Source: Candidatus Geohydrothermomicrobium daggyaiense (GTDB lineage: Bacteria; Actinomycetota; Geothermincolia; Fen-727; JACVIW01). Taken from it: 7,845 nt of DNA. Positions 1 to 6,208 of the stretch are shown one piece after another. The notes beneath the pieces are model-generated. The model was not told the origin of the DNA, did no database searches, and saw only the letters and a program-made list of their open reading frames with translations. The DNA lies in assembly GCA_015711695.1 (NCBI GenBank), contig JACVIW010000105.1, positions 1-7,845 on the forward strand. Direction: 5' to 3'. Each line of letters opens with the position of its first letter. Position 1 is the first letter of the stretch. Position numbers and translations under genes: made by a program.

Positions 1-420
1 GACCTTTTCGCTGGTGTTGGGACCCTCGGCATCGAAGCTTTGAGCAGAGGCGCTGAAAGTGCCGATTTTGTGGAATATCATGCGCCAACGGCACGATATA
101 TAGGAACCAATCTCAGGCGGGCGCATCTAGAGGATAGAGCGAAAATACATATTGCGCGGCTTCCTGGGGGGTTGAAGAGGGTCAGGGGCCAGTACAGTTT
201 GATTTTTGTTGATCCCCCGTTTAGAATTGAAAAGCGCTTGCTGGAAGAAGTATTTAGCGTGATTGACCGGAGGCGTTTGCTCACGCCCGAAGGTTACCTT
301 ATATACCGCGGCTTTTCAGGAAATGAATTTGAACCTCTGGGGGAAAGATGGGAGCTTGTGAAAAAGCGAGAATACGGCGATTCCACGGTTTCCATATACA
401 GACTGAAAGGGAGTGAATGA
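1..420 (+). CDS. rsmD: 16S rRNA (guanine966-N2)-methyltransferase RsmD, 3' part
   Basis: The frame is open from base 1, so the 5' end lies outside the window; 139 residues remain. It begins in SAM-binding motif I (DLFAGVGTLGIEALSRGA, residues 1-18 of the fragment) and contains the catalytic DPPF tetrapeptide at fragment residues 71-74, preceded by hydrophobic SLIFV. This pair, together with the short C-terminal beta-rich tail, is the pattern of RsmD, which methylates N2 of G966 in 16S rRNA of the small subunit using S-adenosylmethionine. RsmD proteins are usually about 180-190 residues, so roughly the first 45 are missing. Its stop codon overlaps the start of coaD in an ATGA, and rsmD-coaD is a widespread gene pair, which supports the call. 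The partial state is due to the window edge; I see no sign of damage. Confidence 0.93.
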   Translation, partial: DLFAGVGTLGIEALSRGAESADFVEYHAPTARYIGTNLRRAHLEDRAKIHIARLPGGLKRVRGQYSLIFVDPPFRIEKRLLEEVFSVIDRRRLLTPEGYLIYRGFSGNEFEPLGERWELVKKREYGDSTVSIYRLKGSE

Positions 421-938
421 GTAAATCTTCAAAGCCTATGCTGAAGACTGCTATCTGCCCTGGCACATTCGACCCTGTGACAAACGGTCATCTGGATGTT
501 ATTCTGCGCGCCGCAAGGCACTTCGACAGAGGTGTGGTGGCTGTTGCGGTAAGCGCCGGGAAATCCCCTCTTTTCAGCGTTGAGGAGCGCGTTGAGATGC
601 TTGTTGAGTCTTTGAAGGACCAGAAAAACATTGAGGTGGTCAAGTTCAACACTCTGCTTGTGGATCTTGCGAAAAGGTATGATTGTTCCGTTATAGTCAA
701 AGGGCTGAGGGCGCTTTCTGACTTCGAGTACGAGTTTCAGATGGCGCAGTTTAACCGGCAGATGGATGAGCGTATTGAGACATTTTTTGTTATGGCGAGC
801 CCTGAATACACTTTCCTCAGTTCGAGCGGGATAAAGGAGGTCGCGTCCTACGGAGGCTCAATCAAGGGTCTTGTTCCTGAATCGGTCGAAAAACGGCTTG
901 CCGAAAAATACAGAGATATTTCGCGGAAAAAAGAGTGA
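417..938 (+). CDS. coaD: Phosphopantetheine adenylyltransferase CoaD
   Basis: CoaD transfers AMP from ATP to 4'-phosphopantetheine to give dephospho-CoA, the penultimate step of CoA synthesis in the cytosol. The N terminus carries the nucleotidyltransferase signature PGTFDPVTNGH (residues 15-25, with the T-x-G-H form of the HIGH motif). Further on are KGLRALSDFEYEFQMAQFNR (95-114) and the second nucleotide-binding motif LSSSGIKEVASYGG (134-147, the ISSTxxR-like region). Length is 173 residues against a usual 158-165. The extra comes from a seven-residue N-terminal lead and a short charged tail. The chosen ATG at 417 overlaps the rsmD stop (translational coupling) and has AAGGGAG at 407-413, only 3 nt upstream. 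An ATG at 438 would give a more typical length but lacks a ribosome binding site. Confidence 0.96.
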   Translation: MSKSSKPMLKTAICPGTFDPVTNGHLDVILRAARHFDRGVVAVAVSAGKSPLFSVEERVEMLVESLKDQKNIEVVKFNTLLVDLAKRYDCSVIVKGLRALSDFEYEFQMAQFNRQMDERIETFFVMASPEYTFLSSSGIKEVASYGGSIKGLVPESVEKRLAEKYRDISRKKE

Positions 939-956
939 GGAAAGGGGTAGGGACTT

Positions 957-1472
957 ATGGATATCTTTGCTCGGCTTGAAATGCTCGAGGACCTCGTGGC
1001 AAGGGCAAAGAAGGTTCCTCTTTCATCATCCGTCCTGATTAATGAGGCGGAGTTTTACGACATGCTTGATGACATACGCGCGACTCTCCCGGGAGAGTTA
1101 AAAGAGGCGAGGATCATAACGAGGGATAAGAAAAGGATAATTTCGGATGCCGAACGCGAGGCTCAGGAAATTATAGAGCTAGCCCAGAAGAAAGCCGACA
1201 GCCTAGTGCAGGAGACAAGCATAATGGAGGAAGCGAGGCTCGAAAGAGCCCATATGCTTGACGAGGCCCAGCGAGAAGCCAAGCAGATAAGGCTTGAGGC
1301 GGAGGACTACGCGGACAGCGTCTTCGGGGATCTTGAAGCCAAGCTGTTGGATGTGAGTCAGTCTATTGAGGATACACTGAACAGGGTAAGAACATGGCGT
1401 GATAAGTTGCGGAAACCCCTGGATGTTGAAATCGAGGAAGAATACGGGTACAGGGAAACCGACGAAGATTAG
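957..1472 (+). CDS. Coiled-coil protein, SepIVA/DivIVA-like (often annotated 'ATPase' or F0-b-like)
   Basis: A 171-residue soluble protein without membrane segment or catalytic motif. The N terminus (MDIFARLEMLEDLVARAKKV) and the following segment (INEAEFYDMLDDIRATLP, residues 28-45) match the pattern seen in proteins encoded between coaD and the DUF177 gene in Actinomycetota and some Firmicutes. Residues about 48-147 are one long charged heptad-rich helix full of Ala/Glu/Lys/Arg, with repeats of the form A-E-x-E-A, as in DivIVA-type scaffolds and the b subunit of ATP synthase. The mycobacterial protein in the comparable position, SepIVA, is a septal and envelope-growth factor; equal function here is inference from position and architecture. 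The acidic C-terminal tail (EIEEEYGYRETDED) is probably disordered. The start ATG follows coaD by 18 nt with a strong purine-rich site (AGGAAAGGGG, 938-947), so it belongs to the same operon. Confidence 0.8.
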   Translation: MDIFARLEMLEDLVARAKKVPLSSSVLINEAEFYDMLDDIRATLPGELKEARIITRDKKRIISDAEREAQEIIELAQKKADSLVQETSIMEEARLERAHMLDEAQREAKQIRLEAEDYADSVFGDLEAKLLDVSQSIEDTLNRVRTWRDKLRKPLDVEIEEEYGYRETDED

Positions 1473-1541
1473 CCTGTTTTTTCGCTAACTGAAAATATTT
1501 AACCCTGATGCTTCTGCTTCTATTCCATACAGGAAACTCTG

Positions 1542-1560
1542 ATTTTTCCACGTGAAAAAT
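1542..1560. repeat. AT-rich inverted repeat upstream of yceD
   Basis: Arms ATTTTTC (1542-1548) and GAAAAAT (1554-1560) are perfect complements around the 5-nt spacer CACGT. The repeat covers the place where a -35 element for the TATAAT at 1575-1580 would sit. It could be an operator or a weak RNA hairpin; it has no T-run that would make it a terminator. The function is unknown and the site could be chance in AT-rich spacer. Confidence 0.35.
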
Positions 1561-1580
1561 AGGGAATAACGCCGTATAAT
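1552..1580 (+). promoter_or_regulatory. Possible sigma-70 type promoter for yceD
   Basis: A perfect TATAAT lies at 1575-1580. With a 17-nt spacer the -35 position reads GTGAAA (1552-1557), four of six matches to TTGACA. The expected transcription start near 1587 would leave only about ten bases before the TTG start, so the ribosome binding site would be at the very 5' end of the message. That makes the promoter plausible but not certain. It would let yceD be transcribed apart from rsmD-coaD. Confidence 0.35.
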
Positions 1581-1597
1581 TTTCCCAGAGGTGAACT

Positions 1598-2215
1598 TTG
1601 TTGCGTGGAAAAAGGAATGTTGGATTACACCATAAGTATAAAAATGAACCATGTGCTCCCTGGCACGCTCCAGATGTTTTCAAAGTGGACATCGGTACTT
1701 TAATGCCGAAAGTTGGTGATTCAAAAATTTTAAAGGGAGCCTCGGGCCTCTCTTCCATGACGGGTTATGAGCTTGATTTTACCGCCGGTGTTGATATGGA
1801 GTGGGCGGTTGAATTAAAAAGGTTATCTGATGCTGTTGAAATCGCGGGATCTATAAGTGGAGAGGTCGAGCTCGAATGCGTAAGATGTCTACATAAATTC
1901 GATTTTCCACTGGACATAGCGATCAGGGAAATCGCTATTTTTGTGGGCAGTGGTTACGAAGAGATTGAAGGCCCGGCAGGTGAGTATCTCGTGGTTGACG
2001 GCGTGCTTGACCTCGAGCAGGTATTTAGAGACGCGATATGTCTTTCTTTACCTCATAGAAGGGTTTGCGCGGATACCTGTCGGGGGATTTGTCCTTTGTG
2101 TGGCGCGGATCTGAATGTGGAAACCTGTAGCTGCGCTTCCCGACAGATTGATATTCGCCTTAAGCCGTTGTTGAAGCTTAAGGATAAGCTTAATTCTGAA
2201 AGCATCGACGAATAA
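1598..2215 (+). CDS. yceD: DUF177 / YceD-family protein (23S rRNA accumulation protein family)
   Basis: This family is linked to ribosomal RNA maturation and usually lies directly before rpmF. The chain is 205 residues. The DUF177 core begins near residue 29 (KVDIGTLM), followed by a beta-rich region and the conserved ELECVRCLHKFDFPL (91-105). The C-terminal cysteine cluster reads C157-x3-C161-x3-C165-x2-C168 and C177-x-C179, ending in the family's typical basic-hydrophobic tail (DIRLKPLLKLKDKL). C94 and C97 form an additional CxxC pair; zinc binding is likely but inferred. Start choice: TTG at 1598 (or 1601) lies 4-7 nt after AGAGGTG (1587-1593). This gives about 28 residues before the recognisable domain, with no homology I can name. 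A GTG at 1685 would begin right at the domain but has no ribosome binding site. The family call is firm; the exact start is not. Confidence 0.88.
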   Translation: MLRGKRNVGLHHKYKNEPCAPWHAPDVFKVDIGTLMPKVGDSKILKGASGLSSMTGYELDFTAGVDMEWAVELKRLSDAVEIAGSISGEVELECVRCLHKFDFPLDIAIREIAIFVGSGYEEIEGPAGEYLVVDGVLDLEQVFRDAICLSLPHRRVCADTCRGICPLCGADLNVETCSCASRQIDIRLKPLLKLKDKLNSESIDE

Positions 2216-2433
2216 TCTTAAAATCTTATTGAACTGCTCTAAGGTTTCGTCTTGTGTTTCTATTTTTAATTTCTTTCTTATCATTATGTTTTCAGTTTGC
2301 TTGACTGCCGTGTACCGGTTTTGCGAGAAAGTTTCTATTAGTTACGCGCTCGTATCTGGGAATTTGAGCTTGCTCAACTTGTAATTTCTCGGGTCGTGTG
2401 CCAGATTTATCGAAGTTGTTCATTGGGTTTGTC
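2216..2433 (+). other. Gene-free leader between yceD and the membrane protein gene
   Basis: No credible coding frame is found on either strand; a 78-codon minus-strand frame overlaps the yceD 3' end in antisense and looks like a shadow. The stretch is AT-rich in its first third. It contains a small hairpin with TTGAG/CTCAA arms (2364-2368 and 2373-2377, loop CTTG) and then leads into the terminator hairpin starting at 2434. No convincing promoter was found: TTGACT at 2301-2306 has no acceptable -10 at the right distance. It may be the 3' UTR of yceD, the 5' leader of the membrane gene, or both. Confidence 0.5.
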
Positions 2434-2439
2434 AAGCCC
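2425..2439 (+). promoter_or_regulatory. Possible antiterminator hairpin competing with the terminator
   Basis: GGGTTT (2425-2430) can pair with AAGCCC (2434-2439) across the loop GTC. This gives six pairs, one of them G-U, extendable by two further G-U pairs. The 3' arm is the same sequence that forms the 5' arm of the downstream terminator, so the two structures exclude one another, as expected of an attenuator. Seen in sequence only; the hairpin is short and may be incidental. Confidence 0.35.
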
Positions 2440-2464
2440 GGGCGTTTCAATCTCGGGCTTTTTT
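2434..2464 (+). terminator. Rho-independent terminator or attenuator before the membrane protein gene
   Basis: Arms AAGCCCG (2434-2440) and CGGGCTT (2454-2460) are perfectly complementary over 7 bp with a 13-nt loop. The last two T of the stem and the following TTTT (2461-2464) make a six-T run. The hairpin ends 9 nt before the ATG of the next gene, which leaves no room for a promoter after it. Either the downstream gene relies on read-through, or this hairpin is a regulatory attenuator rather than a simple end of transcription for the yceD operon. Confidence 0.7.
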
Positions 2465-2473
2465 GTGGTTTTT

Positions 2474-3529
2474 ATGCAAAATAAGAATTTGATTGGTCAA
2501 AAAAAGAGAGTATGGTTGTATCTAACTGTAGCGCTCGGTGTAAGCGCCATTGCCTGCGCGGTGGTTTCGATTTTGACCGTGGATAGTAAGACATTCAAAG
2601 CCGTGTCAAGCATCAATACATTTTATTTTGGTATTGTTGCCGTTGTTGTCGTTGGCAGGTGGTTATGTGAATGTTTGCGCTTCAGGATGATAACAAGGGC
2701 GATGGGCAAGGATATTCCGTTCGGGAGGCTCTCTAAAGCGGTACTCGGAAGCGCTTTTACTGGCGCCATCACTCCATACAGGGCGGGCGGGTTTCCAGCG
2801 CAGGTGTTTTTTCTATCACGATACGGGCTTACCGGTGGCGAAGCGACTGCGGTCTCGACAGCTGGAGGCGTGGTTTCGCTGCTGGTTATGGCATTAAGTT
2901 TCTCGGTTGTTGTTTTTCTTGGCGCCGCGAGTTTCAGAATTCACGTCGGGGCGAGAACAGCTCTTGTTTTGGCTGGATTAGTATCAGTTGTGGTGATGAT
3001 ATTAACGCTTTCATTAATCAAAAAGCCTTTGAAAGTGGTAAAGCTCATTAACGCCGTAATCCCTGGCTTTTTGAAGAAAAAAGAGTGTTTTATACGTTTT
3101 GAGAAGGGCCTGGCAAATAACATTTGCGATTTCACTGAAAGTATGCGCACTTTTGTACGCGGGCGCAAACATCATCTTATTTCTGTTTTCCTCCTAACCA
3201 TGGTCTTCTGGTTTTCCGGAGCATTGGCTGTTTCACTGATTTTGCGCGGACTCGGTTACCCGCAGTACTTCTGGAAGGCAATGATGGGTCAGATAGTGGT
3301 ATCAAGCATCCTGCCGTTCGCGCCCGTCCCGGGGGCAAGTGGTATTGCTGAGGCTGCTTTTGCCGGAATATTCAGTGTCTTCATAAATAAGAGCACAGCT
3401 GGGATTCTTACGGTGATATGGAGATTCTTCACAATGTATTTTCCAATGCTGTTACTCGCTGTTGCGTTCTTTCTTGCCCTCAAAGACTCAAAAGTTGGTA
3501 GAAAAGCGGTTGTGAATGGTTGCGATTGA
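2474..3529 (+). CDS. Polytopic membrane protein, YbhN/LPG synthase TM (UPF0104) family
   Basis: A 351-residue integral membrane protein with about seven or eight hydrophobic segments: near residues 13-35, 50-66, 124-150, 163-182, 234-260, 270-298 and 310-340. The family signature is clear: the GSAFTGAITPYRAGGFPAQV segment (residues about 91-110) followed by LSRYGLTGGEA, and the late loop PFAPVPGASGIAEAAF. This is the flippase-like domain of MprF and of YbhN/AglD-type proteins, which act on lipid-linked or aminoacyl-phospholipid substrates. No aminoacyl-transferase domain is present here, so a lipid transport or modification role is inferred and the substrate is unknown. The frame is open upstream to a GTG at 2396, but that extension would run through the terminator hairpin, so I prefer ATG 2474. 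It has no real Shine-Dalgarno sequence, suggesting weak or conditional translation. The gene sits between yceD and rpmF, which are normally adjacent, so it looks inserted. Confidence 0.82.
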   Translation: MQNKNLIGQKKRVWLYLTVALGVSAIACAVVSILTVDSKTFKAVSSINTFYFGIVAVVVVGRWLCECLRFRMITRAMGKDIPFGRLSKAVLGSAFTGAITPYRAGGFPAQVFFLSRYGLTGGEATAVSTAGGVVSLLVMALSFSVVVFLGAASFRIHVGARTALVLAGLVSVVVMILTLSLIKKPLKVVKLINAVIPGFLKKKECFIRFEKGLANNICDFTESMRTFVRGRKHHLISVFLLTMVFWFSGALAVSLILRGLGYPQYFWKAMMGQIVVSSILPFAPVPGASGIAEAAFAGIFSVFINKSTAGILTVIWRFFTMYFPMLLLAVAFFLALKDSKVGRKAVVNGCD

Positions 3530-4224
3530 TCCTTTCTTAACCAATTAAGGGGATATTCAAGCGGGCTGCTTCCTGGTCAAGTTGTTGAATAATCAATATC
3601 ACCCGTGTATTATCTATTGTCCATTCACACAAACCCGGTTTTCCCGCACACAGATAATGGGTTGATCTTCAGTGCATGGAGGCGCTTCGATGGGATCTTC
3701 AGGAACATCGGACCTTACCCCTATATACCGCGGAGAGGTCTTGTTCTGAAAAGAGTAAACCGGGTTCTTTTACCTTCATTTGATAAGAAGAATAAAAGGT
3801 GAAGTCTAAACGCGCTTTGTGTCCGAAAGACATCAATATGTCCTGTAGGTGTGTCTTTAACGGTCATTTGCGCAGACAACCTTTACCTGCTATGGAAGTC
3901 AAAGCAAGCAAGAGCGGGAATACGAAAGTGAGATTATCAATAATGAGCTCTTCCTCATGCCGTGAAAGGACGTTGCCATGGTGTTTATCCTTCACGAGGA
4001 ATACGGGATTTCGCATCCGCAGAGCACTAAAACGCCTGATCGGCGGGATAAAGCGTAGCCAGGAGGAGTGAAAGTTCGCCGCGCGTGAGAAAATCTTCAA
4101 GGGTGTCCTGAGTTACCCCGGCTCCTCAGAGCTCAGGCCGTCGGGACAGCGTCATTTATCATGGAATAGAGGATCGGGTAGCTTTAGAGAAAATTTCCGT
4201 AAACAAATGAAAGTACGGGGTATA

Positions 4225-4274
4225 ATCCCGGGATTCCATTCCGGGTGGGACCCGGCAATTGAGGCAACCGGGAT
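4225..4274 (+). repeat. GC-rich nested hairpin
   Basis: The outer arms ATCCCGG (4225-4231) and CCGGGAT (4268-4274) pair over 7 bp. Inside them CCGGGT (4241-4246) and ACCCGG (4250-4255) pair over 6 bp around a GGG loop. A perfect TATAAT (4221-4226) overlaps the left arm, but there is no matching -35 box. It could be a structured segment of a transcript or a relic; no known RNA family is recognised and no T-run follows. Confidence 0.35.
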
Positions 4275-4467
4275 CGAACTCGGTGTAGGAGTTCCTTGTT
4301 TGTCTGTTCGGGTGTTCCCCAGTGTGTTGTTGGAGATATCCGCTATTTTTGACCATATTCGCCTGAATCTCTTGTTTAAGCTTGCTGCTCACCTGCTGTC
4401 TTCTTGTTGACGAAGCTTGATAACCGCGTAAATAACGTGAAAATTGACTTTTTCAGCTGAAGCGGTC

Positions 4468-4496
4468 TTGACGCTAAAACTGTGTTCGAGTAACCT
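4468..4496 (+). promoter_or_regulatory. Possible promoter for rpmF
   Basis: TTGACG (4468-4473, five of six) is followed after 17 nt by TAACCT (4491-4496, three of six to TATAAT). A start near 4503 would give a leader of about 30 nt carrying the GGAAGG ribosome binding site. A promoter is expected here because nothing coding lies in the preceding kilobase. The -10 match is poor. Confidence 0.3.
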
Positions 4497-4532
4497 TTTC
4501 AGAGCATTCTGTTTACCGGAAGGTTTGAAGAT

Positions 4533-4709
4533 ATGGCAGTACCCAAAAGGAAGAAATCAAAATCTAAAAGGGATTCAAGACGGGCACATCACGTTGCTCG
4601 TGTTGTAAAACTTACAGAGTGCCCGCAATGCCACCAACCAAAGTTGCCCCACCGGGTATGTAGAGAGTGTGGGTATTACAATGGCCGGCAGGTCTTTGAA
4701 ATCGAATGA
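4533..4709 (+). CDS. rpmF: 50S ribosomal protein L32
   Basis: A 58-residue protein beginning MAVPKRKKSKSKRDSRRAHH, the classic L32 N terminus with its basic, rRNA-binding tail. Four cysteines, C30-x2-C33 and C43-x2-C46, form the zinc ribbon, so this is the zinc-binding (C+) form. The C terminus is YYNGRQVFEIE, and length is normal for the family. GGAAGG (4518-4523) lies 9 nt before the ATG. L32 is part of the large ribosomal subunit near the exit-tunnel side and is usually encoded right after the DUF177 gene; here it is 2.3 kb away. Its 3' end overlaps the start of the acyl-CoA synthetase gene out of frame. The gene is short but unmistakable. Confidence 0.97.
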   Translation: MAVPKRKKSKSKRDSRRAHHVARVVKLTECPQCHQPKLPHRVCRECGYYNGRQVFEIE

Positions 4710-6174
4710 CCTGTCCCGAAAGCTGGGCGAATTCTTTAAGCCTGCATCAGTAGCTGTTGTCGGTGCCTCATCAAATCCTGAAAAAGTCGGTCATGCGCTG
4801 CTCGCTAACATTCTGAGTTCCGGGTACAGGGGTAAAGTATTTCCCATCAACCCTCACTCACAGGAGATACTAGGGCTCAAGGTTTATCGGAGCATCTCTG
4901 AGATTCCTGAAATCGTTGACCTGTGCGTGATTGTGATTCCTGCGCAATTGGTGCCCGGCGTCGTTGAAGAATGTGGGTCTCATGGGATTCCGTTTTGCGT
5001 GGTGATATCTGCAGGTTTCAGGGAGACCGGCTTTGAGGGCATAAAACTGGAAAGAGAAATAATCGAGATTGCACGCAGGCACAGTATGCGCATCCTCGGT
5101 CCCAATTGCCTTGGTTTTATAAATACCACACTGCCGATAAACGCATCCTTTTCCATGGTAATGCCTCCTCCTGGTGGAGTTGGAATGATCAGCCAGTCAG
5201 GTGCTATTTGCACATCACTCATTGACTGGGCACGATCCTCATCCAGCGGATTTTCTAAACTCATAAGCCTTGGTAACAACGCAGATCTCACCGAGAGCGA
5301 TTTTGTAGAAATGCTCGCTCTGGATAATGAAACCAGGGTTATTTCCATTTATGTTGAGGGCGTCCCTGACGGTAGAAGGTTTATCCAGGCGCTTTCATTT
5401 GCAAGTGAGAGAAAACCAGTCATAGTGTATAAGGCTGGCAAGACGGTTGCTGGAGCTCGAGCTGCTTCATCTCACACTGGCTCTCTTGCTGGGTCCCAGG
5501 AGGCGTATGCTGCTGCGTGTGATCGGTCCGGCGCAATAATGGTTGATAGCCTTGAGGAGCTGTTTGATCTCTCGCGTGCTCTTTCAGCTATGGATCCACC
5601 GAAGGGCAACAGAGTAGCAATTTTGACAAATGCTGGCGGCCCGGGAATAATCGCTGCAGACGCCTGTGAAAAAGCGGGTCTACTTCTTGCTGATCTGGGG
5701 AAAAAAACAGTTAATAATCTTAAAGAGTTTCTACCGCAAGCTGCTGGTTTCAACAATCCTGTTGATGTGCTCGGGGATGCCGATGCGGATCGATACGGAA
5801 AAGCCCTCGATGTGCTCGTTTCGGACGAAGGGGTAGACGCTCTACTGGTGATACTAACACCTCAGGCCATGACGGACCCTTCGGGAACAGCTTCAGCAGT
5901 AGTCAATGTCTTTTCCAGGACGGATAAACCTGTTGTTTGTTCTTTTATGGGAAGCAAATCCCTGGCGAAAGCTATTCGTGCGCTTCAAAGCGCAGGGGTT
6001 GAACCTTATCCGCTAGATAGGTTTTGTAATTACCTCTATGAAACTGGTAAGAATATTTACTCACAGCTTAGCAAAGTTATATGGAGGGGCTCTGTCTTCT
6101 CATCGGAAAACAGTGATTTTGTAAACAAGATTGCGAAGCCCCGGGTGTCAGGAATGTTGTCGCCTCTGAATTAA
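4681..6174 (+). CDS. ADP-forming acyl-CoA synthetase, CoA-binding/ligase part; 3' end cut by an IS
   Basis: Enzymes of this family (acetyl/acyl-CoA + ADP + Pi = acid + ATP + CoA) conserve energy from acyl-CoA in anaerobes. From the ATG at 4681 there are 497 residues. The CoA-binding Rossmann domain starts at about 16 (FFKPASVAVVGASSNPEKVG) and holds MRILGPNCLGFIN (136-148). The succinyl-CoA-ligase-like domain has GMISQSGA (168-175) and the phosphohistidine motif SHTGSLAG (264-271, H265). NAGGPGIIAADA (317-328) and FNNPVDVLGDA (357-367) follow in the second ligase domain. Fused family members are about 700 residues with a C-terminal ATP-grasp domain, which is absent here. The IS left end at 6146 lies inside the frame, so host coding ends at R488 and the last nine residues come from IS sequence. 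The start overlaps rpmF by 29 nt; GTG 4669 is an alternative. Whether the remnant is active is unknown; as a separate alpha subunit it would still need a beta partner. Confidence 0.85.
   Translation: MAGRSLKSNDLSRKLGEFFKPASVAVVGASSNPEKVGHALLANILSSGYRGKVFPINPHSQEILGLKVYRSISEIPEIVDLCVIVIPAQLVPGVVEECGSHGIPFCVVISAGFRETGFEGIKLEREIIEIARRHSMRILGPNCLGFINTTLPINASFSMVMPPPGGVGMISQSGAICTSLIDWARSSSSGFSKLISLGNNADLTESDFVEMLALDNETRVISIYVEGVPDGRRFIQALSFASERKPVIVYKAGKTVAGARAASSHTGSLAGSQEAYAAACDRSGAIMVDSLEELFDLSRALSAMDPPKGNRVAILTNAGGPGIIAADACEKAGLLLADLGKKTVNNLKEFLPQAAGFNNPVDVLGDADADRYGKALDVLVSDEGVDALLVILTPQAMTDPSGTASAVVNVFSRTDKPVVCSFMGSKSLAKAIRALQSAGVEPYPLDRFCNYLYETGKNIYSQLSKVIWRGSVFSSENSDFVNKIAKPRVSGMLSPLN
6146..6165 (+). 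repeat. Left terminal inverted repeat of the IS
   Basis: Begins TGTCAGGA and continues to GTTGTCGC (6156-6163). Compared with the reverse complement of the right end, only positions 2, 9, 10 and 19 differ over 20. The blocks TCAGGA and GTTGTCGC are identical. It lies within the synthetase reading frame and supplies its last codons. Confidence 0.75.
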
Positions 6175-6208
6175 ACTAACTCAAAAAGGGGCGGGAAAGG
6201 AGTCCCTA

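Larger units (their letters stand above)
3530..4532. other. About 1 kb without a convincing gene
   Basis: I translated the left two thirds (to about 4210) in all three forward frames and inspected the longer frames on both strands throughout. All are short (65-90 codons), lack ribosome binding sites in most cases, and show no family I can name with confidence. The frame at 3605-3802 contains HTDNG and a later KRVNRVLL that faintly recall a DDE integrase core. Other content: direct repeats GATCTTCAG (3664-3672, 3694-3702), a 10-bp inverted repeat (3632-3641 with 3757-3766), a CCTGAG/CTCAGG pair (4107-4112, 4133-4138) and a GC-rich nested hairpin at 4225-4274. The stretch looks like decayed DNA or an intergenic remnant of an insertion event between yceD and rpmF. 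Confidence 0.55.

Noticed and set aside
1363..1758. 131-codon minus-strand frame across the coiled-coil gene end and yceD start
   Set aside because: Antisense to two well-supported genes, with no domain.
2396..2473. 26-residue N-terminal extension of the membrane protein from GTG 2396
   Set aside because: It would encode across the terminator hairpin and lacks a ribosome binding site; the ATG at 2474 gives a normal family N terminus with a basic lead before the first membrane segment.
3632..3766. 10-bp perfect inverted repeat AACCCGGTTT / AAACCGGGTT 115 nt apart
   Set aside because: A repeat of this length and spacing is expected about once by chance in a kilobase-scale search, the match does not extend outward, and nothing recognisable lies between.
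3799..4071. 90-codon frame after 3799
   Set aside because: No ribosome binding site, no recognisable domain, Ser/Arg/Cys-rich sequence typical of a chance frame.
4241..4258. GGGTGGGACC resembles the T-box core GGGTGGNACC
   Set aside because: The following bases are CGG rather than GCG, the matching antiterminator partner is missing, no Stem I with specifier loop is visible upstream, and no aminoacyl-tRNA or amino-acid gene follows. The sequence is fully explained as a simple hairpin.
4255..4295. Minus-strand GTTCGATCC resembles a tRNA T-loop
   Set aside because: The T-stem has mismatches and no anticodon arm, D-arm or acceptor stem could be found around it.
4207..4410. 67-codon frame with hydrophobic C-terminal half
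   Set aside because: It runs through the nested hairpin, has no Shine-Dalgarno site and no family likeness; the antisense frame 4159-4392 is equally unconvincing.
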